Assembly (NCBI GenBank): GCA_963169475.1
Contig: CAUJFT010000070.1
Span: 1 to 28,614 of the forward strand
Direction: 5' to 3'
DNA from: Bacteroidota bacterium
Lineage (GTDB): Bacteria > Bacteroidota > Bacteroidia > J057
DNA length: 28,614 nucleotides
The notes under the pieces were generated by a model, which did no database searches, was not told where the DNA came from, and was given only the letters and a program-made list of their open reading frames with translations. Positions 1 through 6,657 of this stretch are shown one piece after another. Position 1 is the stretch's first letter, and every line of letters starts with the position of its first letter. A program made the translations under genes and the position numbers.

Positions 1-131
1 AATGGGTAGTTGAAAAATTTAAAGAGAGAAAACCTGCCATCGAATATTTTAATTCTATAGGTGATACCATTACCGAAAAAACGCTAAATAATTGGAAAAA
101 TAAGGGATATTTAAAAAGGAATGATTCGTAG
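1..131 (+). CDS. C-terminal end of an unrecognised protein (partial)
   Basis: An open frame enters from the left edge (first full codon at base 3) and ends at TAG 129-131, giving 42 residues. The tail is Lys/Asn-rich. Its last part contains ITEKTLNNWKNKGYLKR, which resembles the recognition-helix and wing pattern of MerR-like or excisionase-like helix-turn-helix segments, but it is too short for a family assignment. A base composition like that of the neighbouring genes and a stop about 120 bases before the next gene make a real gene end plausible. It could also be a chance frame, since only about 130 bases are visible. Confidence 0.45.
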   Translation, partial: WVVEKFKERKPAIEYFNSIGDTITEKTLNNWKNKGYLKRNDS

Positions 132-253
132 GGCTAATTCCTTGTATTAAGGGGAAAGAGGCGACTCGTCAAGGCTTTATCGAACCTTTTTCGCTCAATC
201 TTCGTTCTCACAGTAGTAGATTTAATATTCAACAACTTTAATATCTTTCTTTT

Positions 254-1039
254 ATGCGTAATCAATTTTTAAGCAGGTTTTGGATTTTGTTACTACCTTT
301 TGTTCTTTGGGGGTGTGGGCCCAAGGTCAATAATGAAACAGGAGGCATGAAAATAGAGTTTAGCCACCGTATTGGCAGTCAGAATCTTATTGCAGGTACA
401 GGGGTTTATACCAATGCTGCCGGACACACATTTTCAGTAGAAAGGTTTAAGTATTACGTTTCTAATATTCAACTTAAAAAGGCAGATGGTACAACGTTCA
501 CCTATCCTAGAAATAACTCTTATTTTCTCGTAGACGATGCGACTGCTGCCTCCAAGGTAATTTCTCTTACGGATATTCCTGCCGGAGAATATACACAATT
601 GATATTTGTCTTAGGCGTTGATAGTGCAAAAAACTACGCGCCTGCTGCCGAACATGTCGGAGCATTAGACCCGGGAGAGGGAATGTATTGGACGTGGAAC
701 TCCGGACATATTTTCTGGAAGCTAGAAGGAAACTCTCCTGATATTAATAATTCCGGAAGCGATAAGTTTGCGTATCACATTGCCGGTGCGGGTGGGATAC
801 CTGGCGCACCTACCACCAATAACCTCGAAACGATTACGGTGGACTTCGGTAGCGAAACCCTACCCATTACCGAAGGTGGTAAACCCGAACTACATATTGT
901 AACGGACGTACTCAAAATCTTCAATGGAACATTGCCGTTTTCTATTGTAGATAGCCCTATGGTTACCGATTTATCCAAAGAGTCTGAAACCCTCGCCGCT
1001 AACGCTGCTAAAATGTTTCTTTTTGACGGGATTCATTGA
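254..1039 (+). CDS. MbnP-like periplasmic lipoprotein (putative copper-binding)
   Basis: 261 residues. The N-terminus is a lipoprotein signal: a hydrophobic run at about 8-19, then LWGC with lipidated Cys21. The rest matches the MbnP-like domain: a beta-rich body beginning MKIEFSHRIG, a VERFKYYVSNIQL strand, an IPAGEYTQLIFVLGVD segment, and the aromatic motif YWTWNSGHIFWKLEG near residues 136-150. In characterised MbnP, copper is bound with the help of His residues and a Trp converted to kynurenine by the di-heme enzyme MbnH. The Trp- and His-rich motif here fits that role, but whether it is modified is unknown. No MbnH-type cytochrome c peroxidase lies within the window, so the usual partner is absent locally. 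The next gene is convergent. The family call is fairly secure; the copper function is inferred from the family. Confidence 0.75.
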   Translation: MRNQFLSRFWILLLPFVLWGCGPKVNNETGGMKIEFSHRIGSQNLIAGTGVYTNAAGHTFSVERFKYYVSNIQLKKADGTTFTYPRNNSYFLVDDATAASKVISLTDIPAGEYTQLIFVLGVDSAKNYAPAAEHVGALDPGEGMYWTWNSGHIFWKLEGNSPDINNSGSDKFAYHIAGAGGIPGAPTTNNLETITVDFGSETLPITEGGKPELHIVTDVLKIFNGTLPFSIVDSPMVTDLSKESETLAANAAKMFLFDGIH

Positions 1040-1115
1040 TATAGTCCTCGTTTAAATCTATAAGGTGTTTTAGCTTTACATTAGGGAATCCGTAAATATA
1101 ATAATTTCGGGCTCC

Positions 1116-2051
1116 CTAATTATTTTTATTTTTGATTAGGGCTTCGTTTTTCTGGATATGCCTTTCGATAAATAAATTGATTTGCTTGATAGCGTCCCTT
1201 GCTTCGGGGATATATTGCCAGAACATTTGCCATACATGAATCAATCCTTTCCATTTTTGCAACTCTACTTCTACCCCAGCGGTACGGGCTTTCCATGCAA
1301 ACCGGACTGAATCATCTCTAAGGATTTCATCTTCACTCACTTGTAACAAAATAGGGGGCAATCCTTGTAGGTCTGCAAAAAGCGGAGAAATAAGCGGATG
1401 ATGAGGGTCATAAGTACTGTAATACATTTTTGCCCAAGAAGGAATGTCAAAATGTTGAATCATAGAATCTTTATCCCTATTTTCTACTACAGAACTTCCA
1501 CTAACAGTAAGGTCTGTCCAGGGTGCGATACAAAAGGCAGCCGCTGGTAGCGGTTTTCCCATTTCGCGGAGTGCGAGCATCAATGCCACAGAAAGCCCAC
1601 CTCCTGCGGAATCTCCTCCTACAATAATTTGCGAAGCCTCTATCTTTATCTCTTGAGTGAGCCAATTGTAGGCTTCAAGCGCATCTTCCAATGATGCTGG
1701 AAAAGGATTTTCGGGTGCGAGTCGGTAATCAACGGACAACGCCCTAATTCCCACCTCATTCACAATCTTGGCAATAAAAGCCCGGTGCGTTTTGGTTGAA
1801 CCCATTACGTAGCCACCCCCATGAAAATAAAGCAAAACAAAATCCTGCCTTGCACGGGGCGGACGTATCATCTCTGCTGAAAATTTATCAAATAGAATGG
1901 GTTTAATGTTTGTTCCTGGTGGGAGCGGAATTTTTGCTGTAATGCTATCCCCCACTCTTCTAACAAAAGGAATATCTGTTTGTCGGATTTGTAATCCCTT
2001 AATTAAGCGGCGGACTGCCTCCTTTGTCAATGTATGCTGAAAACTTGCCAT
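1116..2051 (-). CDS. Alpha/beta hydrolase, hormone-sensitive-lipase-like esterase
   Basis: 311 residues, the usual size for bacterial HSL-family (alpha/beta hydrolase fold 3) esterases. The oxyanion-hole motif HGGG is at residues 77-80, the nucleophile elbow GGDSAGG puts the catalytic Ser at 148, the acid is probably Asp241 in SEDEILRDD, and His272 in IHVW completes the triad. A SVDYRLAPENPFPA segment, typical of the family, follows the oxyanion motif. There is no signal peptide, so the protein is probably cytoplasmic. Likely substrates are short- to medium-chain acyl esters, but the sequence does not tell which. It is convergent with the MbnP-like gene (76 bases between stops) and is followed upstream by a 600-base gene-free stretch that should hold its promoter. 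Confidence 0.9.
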   Translation of the reverse strand: MASFQHTLTKEAVRRLIKGLQIRQTDIPFVRRVGDSITAKIPLPPGTNIKPILFDKFSAEMIRPPRARQDFVLLYFHGGGYVMGSTKTHRAFIAKIVNEVGIRALSVDYRLAPENPFPASLEDALEAYNWLTQEIKIEASQIIVGGDSAGGGLSVALMLALREMGKPLPAAAFCIAPWTDLTVSGSSVVENRDKDSMIQHFDIPSWAKMYYSTYDPHHPLISPLFADLQGLPPILLQVSEDEILRDDSVRFAWKARTAGVEVELQKWKGLIHVWQMFWQYIPEARDAIKQINLFIERHIQKNEALIKNKNN

Positions 2052-2270
2052 AAATCTTATGCTCCCAATATCAAATATTAGTCCCTATGAAATTTTATGC
2101 AAGCATACTATATTTTTTTAATTCCTTAACGAATAATTTGTCTTTTCTTTAGAATTAAGTTAAAAATACTACTAATTATTTTTCTTGGAATAAAACCCCT
2201 TATTCCCAACCAATGCCTGCAAAGAGATTGGTAATAAGATTATCTTGATAGGTAGTATAAACTAAATGAT

Positions 2271-2380
2271 GGTCTCGTAAATCGAATGATTTTTTCGTAA
2301 TTGTTTGATAATTAATTGTATTAAATAAATTATTCACAGGTTTATGACACTGCCAACTTCTATCCCAAGGAGATTGTATG
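2271..2380. repeat. Dispersed non-coding repeat, copy A
   Basis: Four exact word matches to 20108-20230 in the same order: AAATCGAATGAT (2279 and 20117), TTGATAATTA (2305 and 20144), TTAAATAAA (2321 and 20160) and TTTATGACAC (2341 and 20180). Offsets from the first word are 26, 42 and 62 in this copy and 27, 43 and 63 in the other, so the two are collinear within one base. The sequence between the words is diverged. Function unknown. Confidence 0.6.
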
Positions 2381-2621
2381 GCTGTTTTCTCGGCAATTTT
2401 TTATGGGTAATGCAATTTTAATTTAGTAGCCCTTTGCTATGACACGAGGCTACCATTTATGCAAATACCTTATCGCCATAGTCAAAGAAAATAAATCGAG
2501 TGCATTCAAATATTTTACAAACGCCTTTGATAGTTATTCCTGCTTGGCTACTAAAATAGTTACCCCATCATTTTTTTTAGTCAGAAGGCACTTGAATGAA
2601 AGTTAGTCCACATTTTTTCCT

Positions 2622-2629
2622 TAGTTTTG
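2622..2629 (+). promoter_or_regulatory. Bacteroidota-type -7 element for the YciO-like gene
   Basis: TAGTTTTG matches the phylum consensus TAnnTTTG and lies 25 bases before the ATG. No well-spaced TTG is seen at -33 (the nearest, at 2592, is 27 bases away), so the assignment rests on the -7 motif and its position. Confidence 0.45.
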
Positions 2630-2654
2630 TACCAAAATACGAAAACCATAAAAT

Positions 2655-3302
2655 ATGATTTTAAAAATTCACCCTGAAAATCCTCAGGAAAGACTAATAG
2701 AACAAGTAACAGAATGTTTAAAGAATGGAGGTGTTATCATTTACCCTACAGATACCGTTTATGGTTTGGGGTGTGATATTCACAATAAGAAAGCGATTGA
2801 AATTATCTGCCGAATTAAGGGAATAAAACCGGAAAAATCCTTGTTTTCTTGTATTTGCGAAGATTTCAAAAGAATTGGTGATTATACCGTTCATGTTCAT
2901 ACTCCGATATTTAAACTGATGAAAAGAGTATTACCGGGTCCCTATACTTTTATTCTGGAAGCCTCCAGAAATATCCCCCGACACTTTCAGTCCAAAAGAA
3001 AAACAGTAGGTATCAGGGTGGTAGATAATGCTATTGCCAATGCCATAGTTCGCTCCTTGGGAAATCCGCTACTGACAACGAGCCTCAAAGATGGGGAAGA
3101 TATAGAATCCTATATGACAAACCCGGAATTAATCCACGAAAGATATGAAAATCTTGTAGATATGGTAATTGACGGAGGTGAAGGAGGGGTATTGGGTTCT
3201 ACCATTTTAGATTGTAGCCTTGGCGAAGATAATATCATTTTAATTAGAGAAGGAGCGGGCTCTCTTACAGACTTGGGGATAGAAATCCGAGAACAAAAAT
3301 AA
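2655..3302 (+). CDS. YciO/Sua5-family protein (threonylcarbamoyl-AMP synthase-like)
   Basis: 215 residues of a single YrdC/Sua5 domain. The N-terminal GGVIIYPTDTVYGLGCD motif (about 25-41), the LPGPYTFILEA strand and the KRKTVGIRVVDN segment are all present, and REGAGSLTDLGIE forms the C-terminal strand. Members bind ATP and threonine-derived substrates; TsaC/Sua5 makes the threonylcarbamoyl-AMP used for the t6A tRNA modification. The internal sequence (KRKTVGIRV, PLLTTSL, VIDGGEGG) looks more like E. coli YciO than TsaC. YciO has a debated or weak synthase activity, so true t6A synthesis is not assured. It is the first gene of a tight three-gene run with 29- and 34-base gaps. Many annotation systems would call it L-threonylcarbamoyladenylate synthase. 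Confidence 0.85.
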   Translation: MILKIHPENPQERLIEQVTECLKNGGVIIYPTDTVYGLGCDIHNKKAIEIICRIKGIKPEKSLFSCICEDFKRIGDYTVHVHTPIFKLMKRVLPGPYTFILEASRNIPRHFQSKRKTVGIRVVDNAIANAIVRSLGNPLLTTSLKDGEDIESYMTNPELIHERYENLVDMVIDGGEGGVLGSTILDCSLGEDNIILIREGAGSLTDLGIEIREQK

Positions 3303-3331
3303 AGTAGTTCATTTCTTGTACAAAACGATTC

Positions 3332-3712
3332 ATGGATAAAACGATTCTTCATTCCATTCATTCAGATTTTGAAAAACTAAAACCGCTTATTAAAGAAATT
3401 TCTTCCCGTATTATACGGGAAGAAATTTCGGAATATCCTATCTATATCGCTTCGCATGAATGGGTGAATATAGGTAAGCCGATTGTAAATAGAGAGGAGA
3501 TGGAATTAAATTGGTATTTTTATGTGTCTGTCATAGAAGATTTTAGCAGGAGAAAAATTATCCCCTCCGGAAACCTTGATGAATTTAAAAGGGCAATGGG
3601 AGACCCCGAGCAAAAGGCTTGTGTGTTCACGATTTTCAACCAAGACGCAAACTTTGTTTTTATCCCTTTTGATGCAGAGATTTCGGAAGAAGAAGAGGCA
3701 GAATTTTATTAA
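3332..3712 (+). CDS. Small soluble protein of unknown function
   Basis: 126 residues, no signal peptide or membrane segment. I do not recognise a named domain. The protein begins with a helical stretch (about 1-32), has a short mixed core containing IYIASHEWVNIGKPIV and ELNWYFYVSV, then DPEQKACVFTIFNQDANFVFIPFD, and ends in an acidic tail (EISEEEEAEFY). The regular alternation of hydrophobic residues in the core and the position between two clear genes (29 bases after the YciO-like stop, 34 bases before the methyltransferase) support a translated gene in the same operon. Function cannot be inferred beyond possible association with its neighbours. Confidence 0.8.
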   Translation: MDKTILHSIHSDFEKLKPLIKEISSRIIREEISEYPIYIASHEWVNIGKPIVNREEMELNWYFYVSVIEDFSRRKIIPSGNLDEFKRAMGDPEQKACVFTIFNQDANFVFIPFDAEISEEEEAEFY

Positions 3713-3746
3713 CCCATAAGCACTCAAATCACATTATTCAGATAAT

Positions 3747-4520
3747 ATGGAAACGGCAGAACGCGTATCAATGAACGAAGTAGCGGACAATTATGTATTC
3801 CAAAGACATCTTATTGCCTATCAAGAAGCGGCTAAAATCATTTCTGGAATGGTTATAGAGCTAGGTAGCGGGAGCGGATATGGAGCAGGCGTTCTCATGC
3901 ACGGCGGTATTACCCGTTACCTTGCAATTGACAAATTTACCACCTCCTTTCCCGAAGGAATAGATACAAATCGACTTACCTTTCAGCAAATGAATCTTCC
4001 TTTTCTTAAAGGGATAGAAGATAACCAATTTGATTATGCTGTCAGTTTTCAAGTCATTGAGCATATAGAAGAAGACGAAACATTTCTCCGCGAAATTTAC
4101 CGCGTGCTTAAACCCGGAGGGACGCTCATTCTTACTACTCCCAATAAAAGAATGTCTCTTACCCGAAACCCTTGGCACGTAAGAGAATATCTCCCCAACG
4201 AGATGGACACACTCCTGCAAAAAGTTTTTGATACTACTATCCTGAATGGAGTGTATGGTAATGAAATAGTAATGAAATACTATGAGCAAAACAAACAAGC
4301 CGTCCAGCGAATTTTGAAATGGGATATTTTCAATCTTCAATACCGCTTGCCGCGCAGCCTGCTTCAGATTCCCTATGATATTTTAAATCGCCTGAATCGA
4401 AACCGAATCTCTAACGCCCACAATGACCTTACTGCAAATATCAAATCCACAGATTTTTTGATAGCACCCGTAAAAGATAATTGCTTAGATTATTTTGCGC
4501 TTTGTAAGAAAAAAGGATAA
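3747..4520 (+). CDS. Class I SAM-dependent methyltransferase
   Basis: 257 residues. Motif I is VIELGSGSGYG at about 36-46, an acidic residue after the second strand is in LAIDKF, and the post-I region FDYAVSFQVIEHIEE followed by REIYRVLKPGGTLILTTPN is the classic Methyltransf_11 arrangement. The substrate is not evident. The C-terminal 100 residues (LNGVYGNEIVMKYYEQNK onward, with several Arg-rich helices) are outside the core fold and might bind the substrate. It is the last gene of the run that starts with the YciO-like protein. No RNA-binding domain is visible, so a role in tRNA modification alongside its neighbour is only a guess. The METAERV start is kept because it fits the operon spacing. 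Confidence 0.85.
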   Translation: METAERVSMNEVADNYVFQRHLIAYQEAAKIISGMVIELGSGSGYGAGVLMHGGITRYLAIDKFTTSFPEGIDTNRLTFQQMNLPFLKGIEDNQFDYAVSFQVIEHIEEDETFLREIYRVLKPGGTLILTTPNKRMSLTRNPWHVREYLPNEMDTLLQKVFDTTILNGVYGNEIVMKYYEQNKQAVQRILKWDIFNLQYRLPRSLLQIPYDILNRLNRNRISNAHNDLTANIKSTDFLIAPVKDNCLDYFALCKKKG

Positions 4521-4638
4521 TCTCAAAAAGCGCGCGTTTTTCCCAATTCTGCTACCCTTATGTAGAGGGAGGGCATCGTTTCTTGTACTTAAATAGGTAG
4601 ATTTTTGAAATTTTTTATTTCATGTAATTTTTTTGTTT

Positions 4639-4646
4639 TAGCTTTG
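4639..4646 (+). promoter_or_regulatory. Bacteroidota-type -7 element for the DUF6029 gene
   Basis: TAGCTTTG fits TAnnTTTG and lies 40 bases before ATG 4687. The -33 region is T-rich without a well-placed TTG, so confidence is moderate. Confidence 0.45.
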
Positions 4647-4686
4647 CCTCATTATTCATCTACTTATCATTTACTTATTTTTCGTT

Positions 4687-6360
4687 ATGAGCAGCAAGCG
4701 GCTAATACCTGTTTTAATTCTGTTTTTTGTAACCGTTTCCCTTCAGAGTTTGGGTCAGGAAAAAAAAATAGATATGGGGACTATTCACGGAAGTTTACAA
4801 TCCGATGTCCAATACACCCTTCCGGACTCTGCCATTAATGCAGTGGATAAACCGGAAAAAATCCTTTCTAATACCTACCTCCAATTACTATACAAAAGAG
4901 GTAAACTTGAGGTAGGGGCGCGATACGAAATGTATCAAAACCCTTTATTGGGTTTTGACCCCCGCTATACGGGACAAGGAATAGCCAACCGCTATGTTCG
5001 CTACAATGGCGACTTCTTTGACATCACTGTCGGTAACTTTTATGAGCAGTTTGGGAGAGGGAGTATTCTTAGAACCTATCAGGAATGGACCTTGGGGATA
5101 GATAACTCTATTGACGGGCTTCGGGCTAAAATCAAGCCTCGTAAAGGAATTGTAGTAACGGGGATTCTTGGGAAACAAAGAGCTTTCTGGGATAGGTCTA
5201 AAGCCGTCATTCGAGCGGGAGATGTAGATATTAACTTAAACCAGGCTTTCAAATCCATGAATACAAGCAAGCATAAAATCGCAATAGGGGCAAGCATCGT
5301 GAGTAAATATCAGCGTGATGACGATGTTACCTTAGTGCTACCTGAAAACGTAAGTGCTTTTTCCGGTAGAATAAACTACAACTTCAAAGGCTTTCATTTC
5401 GATACCGAAGGTGCGTATAAAATCAATGACCCCGATGCTACGAATGGCTTTACCTATAATCCGGGTAACTTGATTTACGCAAATATGAGCTATTCTACTC
5501 GAGGGTTTTCTGCAAATGTGAGTGCTAAAAGGGTCGATAATATGGACTTTCGCTCTGATAGGCTTGCCCTAATTAATGCGCAAACCATGAGTTTTCTGCC
5601 GCCCATTACCAGAACCCATACTTACCGTCTCCCTACTTTATATCCTTATGCTACCCAGCCTAATGGAGAATTTGGAGGACAAATTAACTTAATGAAAAAA
5701 ATTGGAGACGAACATCCTTGGGTGTTTACCCTAAACATGGCAGCCGTAAACGGATTAGATACTACCCGTTTGCTCATCTTAAATGCGCAAGGAGATACAT
5801 TAGATAAAGGACGTACTTATAGCGCCAAATTCTTACCCGCAAAGAATAAGGTTTTTTTCAGAGACCTTAATATTGAAGTTGCCAAAGATTGGACAGATGA
5901 GTTCTCCCAGGCTTTAACCTATATTTATTTTGTGTATAATAAAGACGTAGTTCAGTTCTCTTCTACCAATGTTGAGTATGGGACAATCAACTCTCATATT
6001 GTCATATTAGAAAATAATTATATCATTTCTGATAAAGTAGCTATCAGGAACGAACTTCAACACATGCTTGTACCGGCCAAAGCCCAGCACCGCGATTTTG
6101 GAAATTGGGCACTCGCACTGTTGGAATTATCCGTCTCTCCTCATTGGTACTTTACCGTATTTGATGAATGGAATTATGGTAATCCTATCAAGGAAAAAAG
6201 GGCGCATTATTTTACCGGTCAGGTAGCTTACGATAAAGATTCACACCGAATCTCTCTTGGCTACGGAAGGCAAAGAGAAGGATTGCTTTGTGTAGGAGGT
6301 GTTTGCCGCGTAGTTCCTGCTTCCAACGGATTTATGCTTTCACTCACTAGTTCATTATAA
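4687..6360 (+). CDS. DUF6029-family outer-membrane protein
   Basis: 557 residues. A signal peptide covers about residues 1-23 (ends SLQSLGQ). The mature part is a succession of short amphipathic strands with aromatic girdles, as expected for a beta-barrel. The segment beginning GTIHGSLQSDVQYTLPD, then LQLLYKRGKLEVGARYE, VGNFYEQFGRGSILRTYQEW and DNSIDGLRAKIKP, is what I recognise from DUF6029 proteins, which are widespread in Bacteroidota and have no settled function. A pair of Cys (in LLCVGGVCRVV) occurs close to the C-terminus. It is monocistronic by spacing, with a hairpin 19 bases after its stop. Whether it is a transporter, an assembly factor or a structural protein is not visible from the sequence. 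Confidence 0.85.
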   Translation: MSSKRLIPVLILFFVTVSLQSLGQEKKIDMGTIHGSLQSDVQYTLPDSAINAVDKPEKILSNTYLQLLYKRGKLEVGARYEMYQNPLLGFDPRYTGQGIANRYVRYNGDFFDITVGNFYEQFGRGSILRTYQEWTLGIDNSIDGLRAKIKPRKGIVVTGILGKQRAFWDRSKAVIRAGDVDINLNQAFKSMNTSKHKIAIGASIVSKYQRDDDVTLVLPENVSAFSGRINYNFKGFHFDTEGAYKINDPDATNGFTYNPGNLIYANMSYSTRGFSANVSAKRVDNMDFRSDRLALINAQTMSFLPPITRTHTYRLPTLYPYATQPNGEFGGQINLMKKIGDEHPWVFTLNMAAVNGLDTTRLLILNAQGDTLDKGRTYSAKFLPAKNKVFFRDLNIEVAKDWTDEFSQALTYIYFVYNKDVVQFSSTNVEYGTINSHIVILENNYIISDKVAIRNELQHMLVPAKAQHRDFGNWALALLELSVSPHWYFTVFDEWNYGNPIKEKRAHYFTGQVAYDKDSHRISLGYGRQREGLLCVGGVCRVVPASNGFMLSLTSSL

Positions 6361-6378
6361 AAAATAATCTATACCAAA

Positions 6379-6405
6379 ATTATCAAGATAATTTATCTTG
6401 ATAAT
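6379..6405. terminator. AT-rich hairpin after the DUF6029 gene
   Basis: Perfect 11-base stem ATTATCAAGAT/ATCTTGATAAT with a 5-base loop, 19 bases after the stop, followed by ACTTTTTC. The stem is AT-rich and the T run starts a few bases late, so an operator-like palindrome is an alternative. Confidence 0.5.
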
Positions 6406-6528
6406 CAATTACTTTTTCTACCATTTAAGCAGCCTTTACTGATGGGTAATAGGTCTTATTATACTTTTATTCACATTACATAAATTCAAAAATAATGATA
6501 GATAATATTTTTTTCATTAAAATGTCAT

Positions 6529-6536
6529 TATATTTG
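6529..6536 (+). promoter_or_regulatory. Possible -7 element upstream of the OmpA-like fusion gene
   Basis: TATATTTG fits TAnnTTTG but is 121 bases before the ATG and has no TTG at the expected distance. It would give a long leader. Confidence 0.25.
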
Positions 6537-6657
6537 TATTATCATTGAAGAAGAAACCGAGTTAACATTTGTGGTTTTGACGATAAGTGGGGTTTAATAT
6601 AGAGAAAAGAATTCGTTTCTTCTTATTCTAAGTAGTACTAATATTAAACAGCCAAGT

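Larger units (their letters stand above)
2052..2654. other. Gene-free stretch between divergent genes
   Basis: About 600 bases with no credible reading frame. It separates the divergent esterase and YciO-like genes. It contains a dispersed repeat copy (2271-2380), small potential hairpins at 2187-2206 and 2209-2232, and the -7 promoter motif of the right-hand gene at 2622-2629. The remainder is AT-rich with nothing recognisable. Confidence 0.8.

Noticed and set aside
2420..2557. Possible small transposable element with GGCTAC inverted repeats
   Set aside because: ATTTAGTAGCC (2421-2431) and GGCTACTAAAAT (2546-2557) are only about 11 bases, there is no target-site duplication, and a second GGCTAC at 2448 makes the boundaries arbitrary.
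3861..4340. 159-codon minus-strand frame inside the methyltransferase gene
   Set aside because: The plus-strand methyltransferase is unmistakable; this is an antisense frame without domain features.
4605..4838. 77-codon frame overlapping the start of the DUF6029 gene
   Set aside because: It overlaps the signal peptide region of the real gene in another frame and includes its -7 promoter element.
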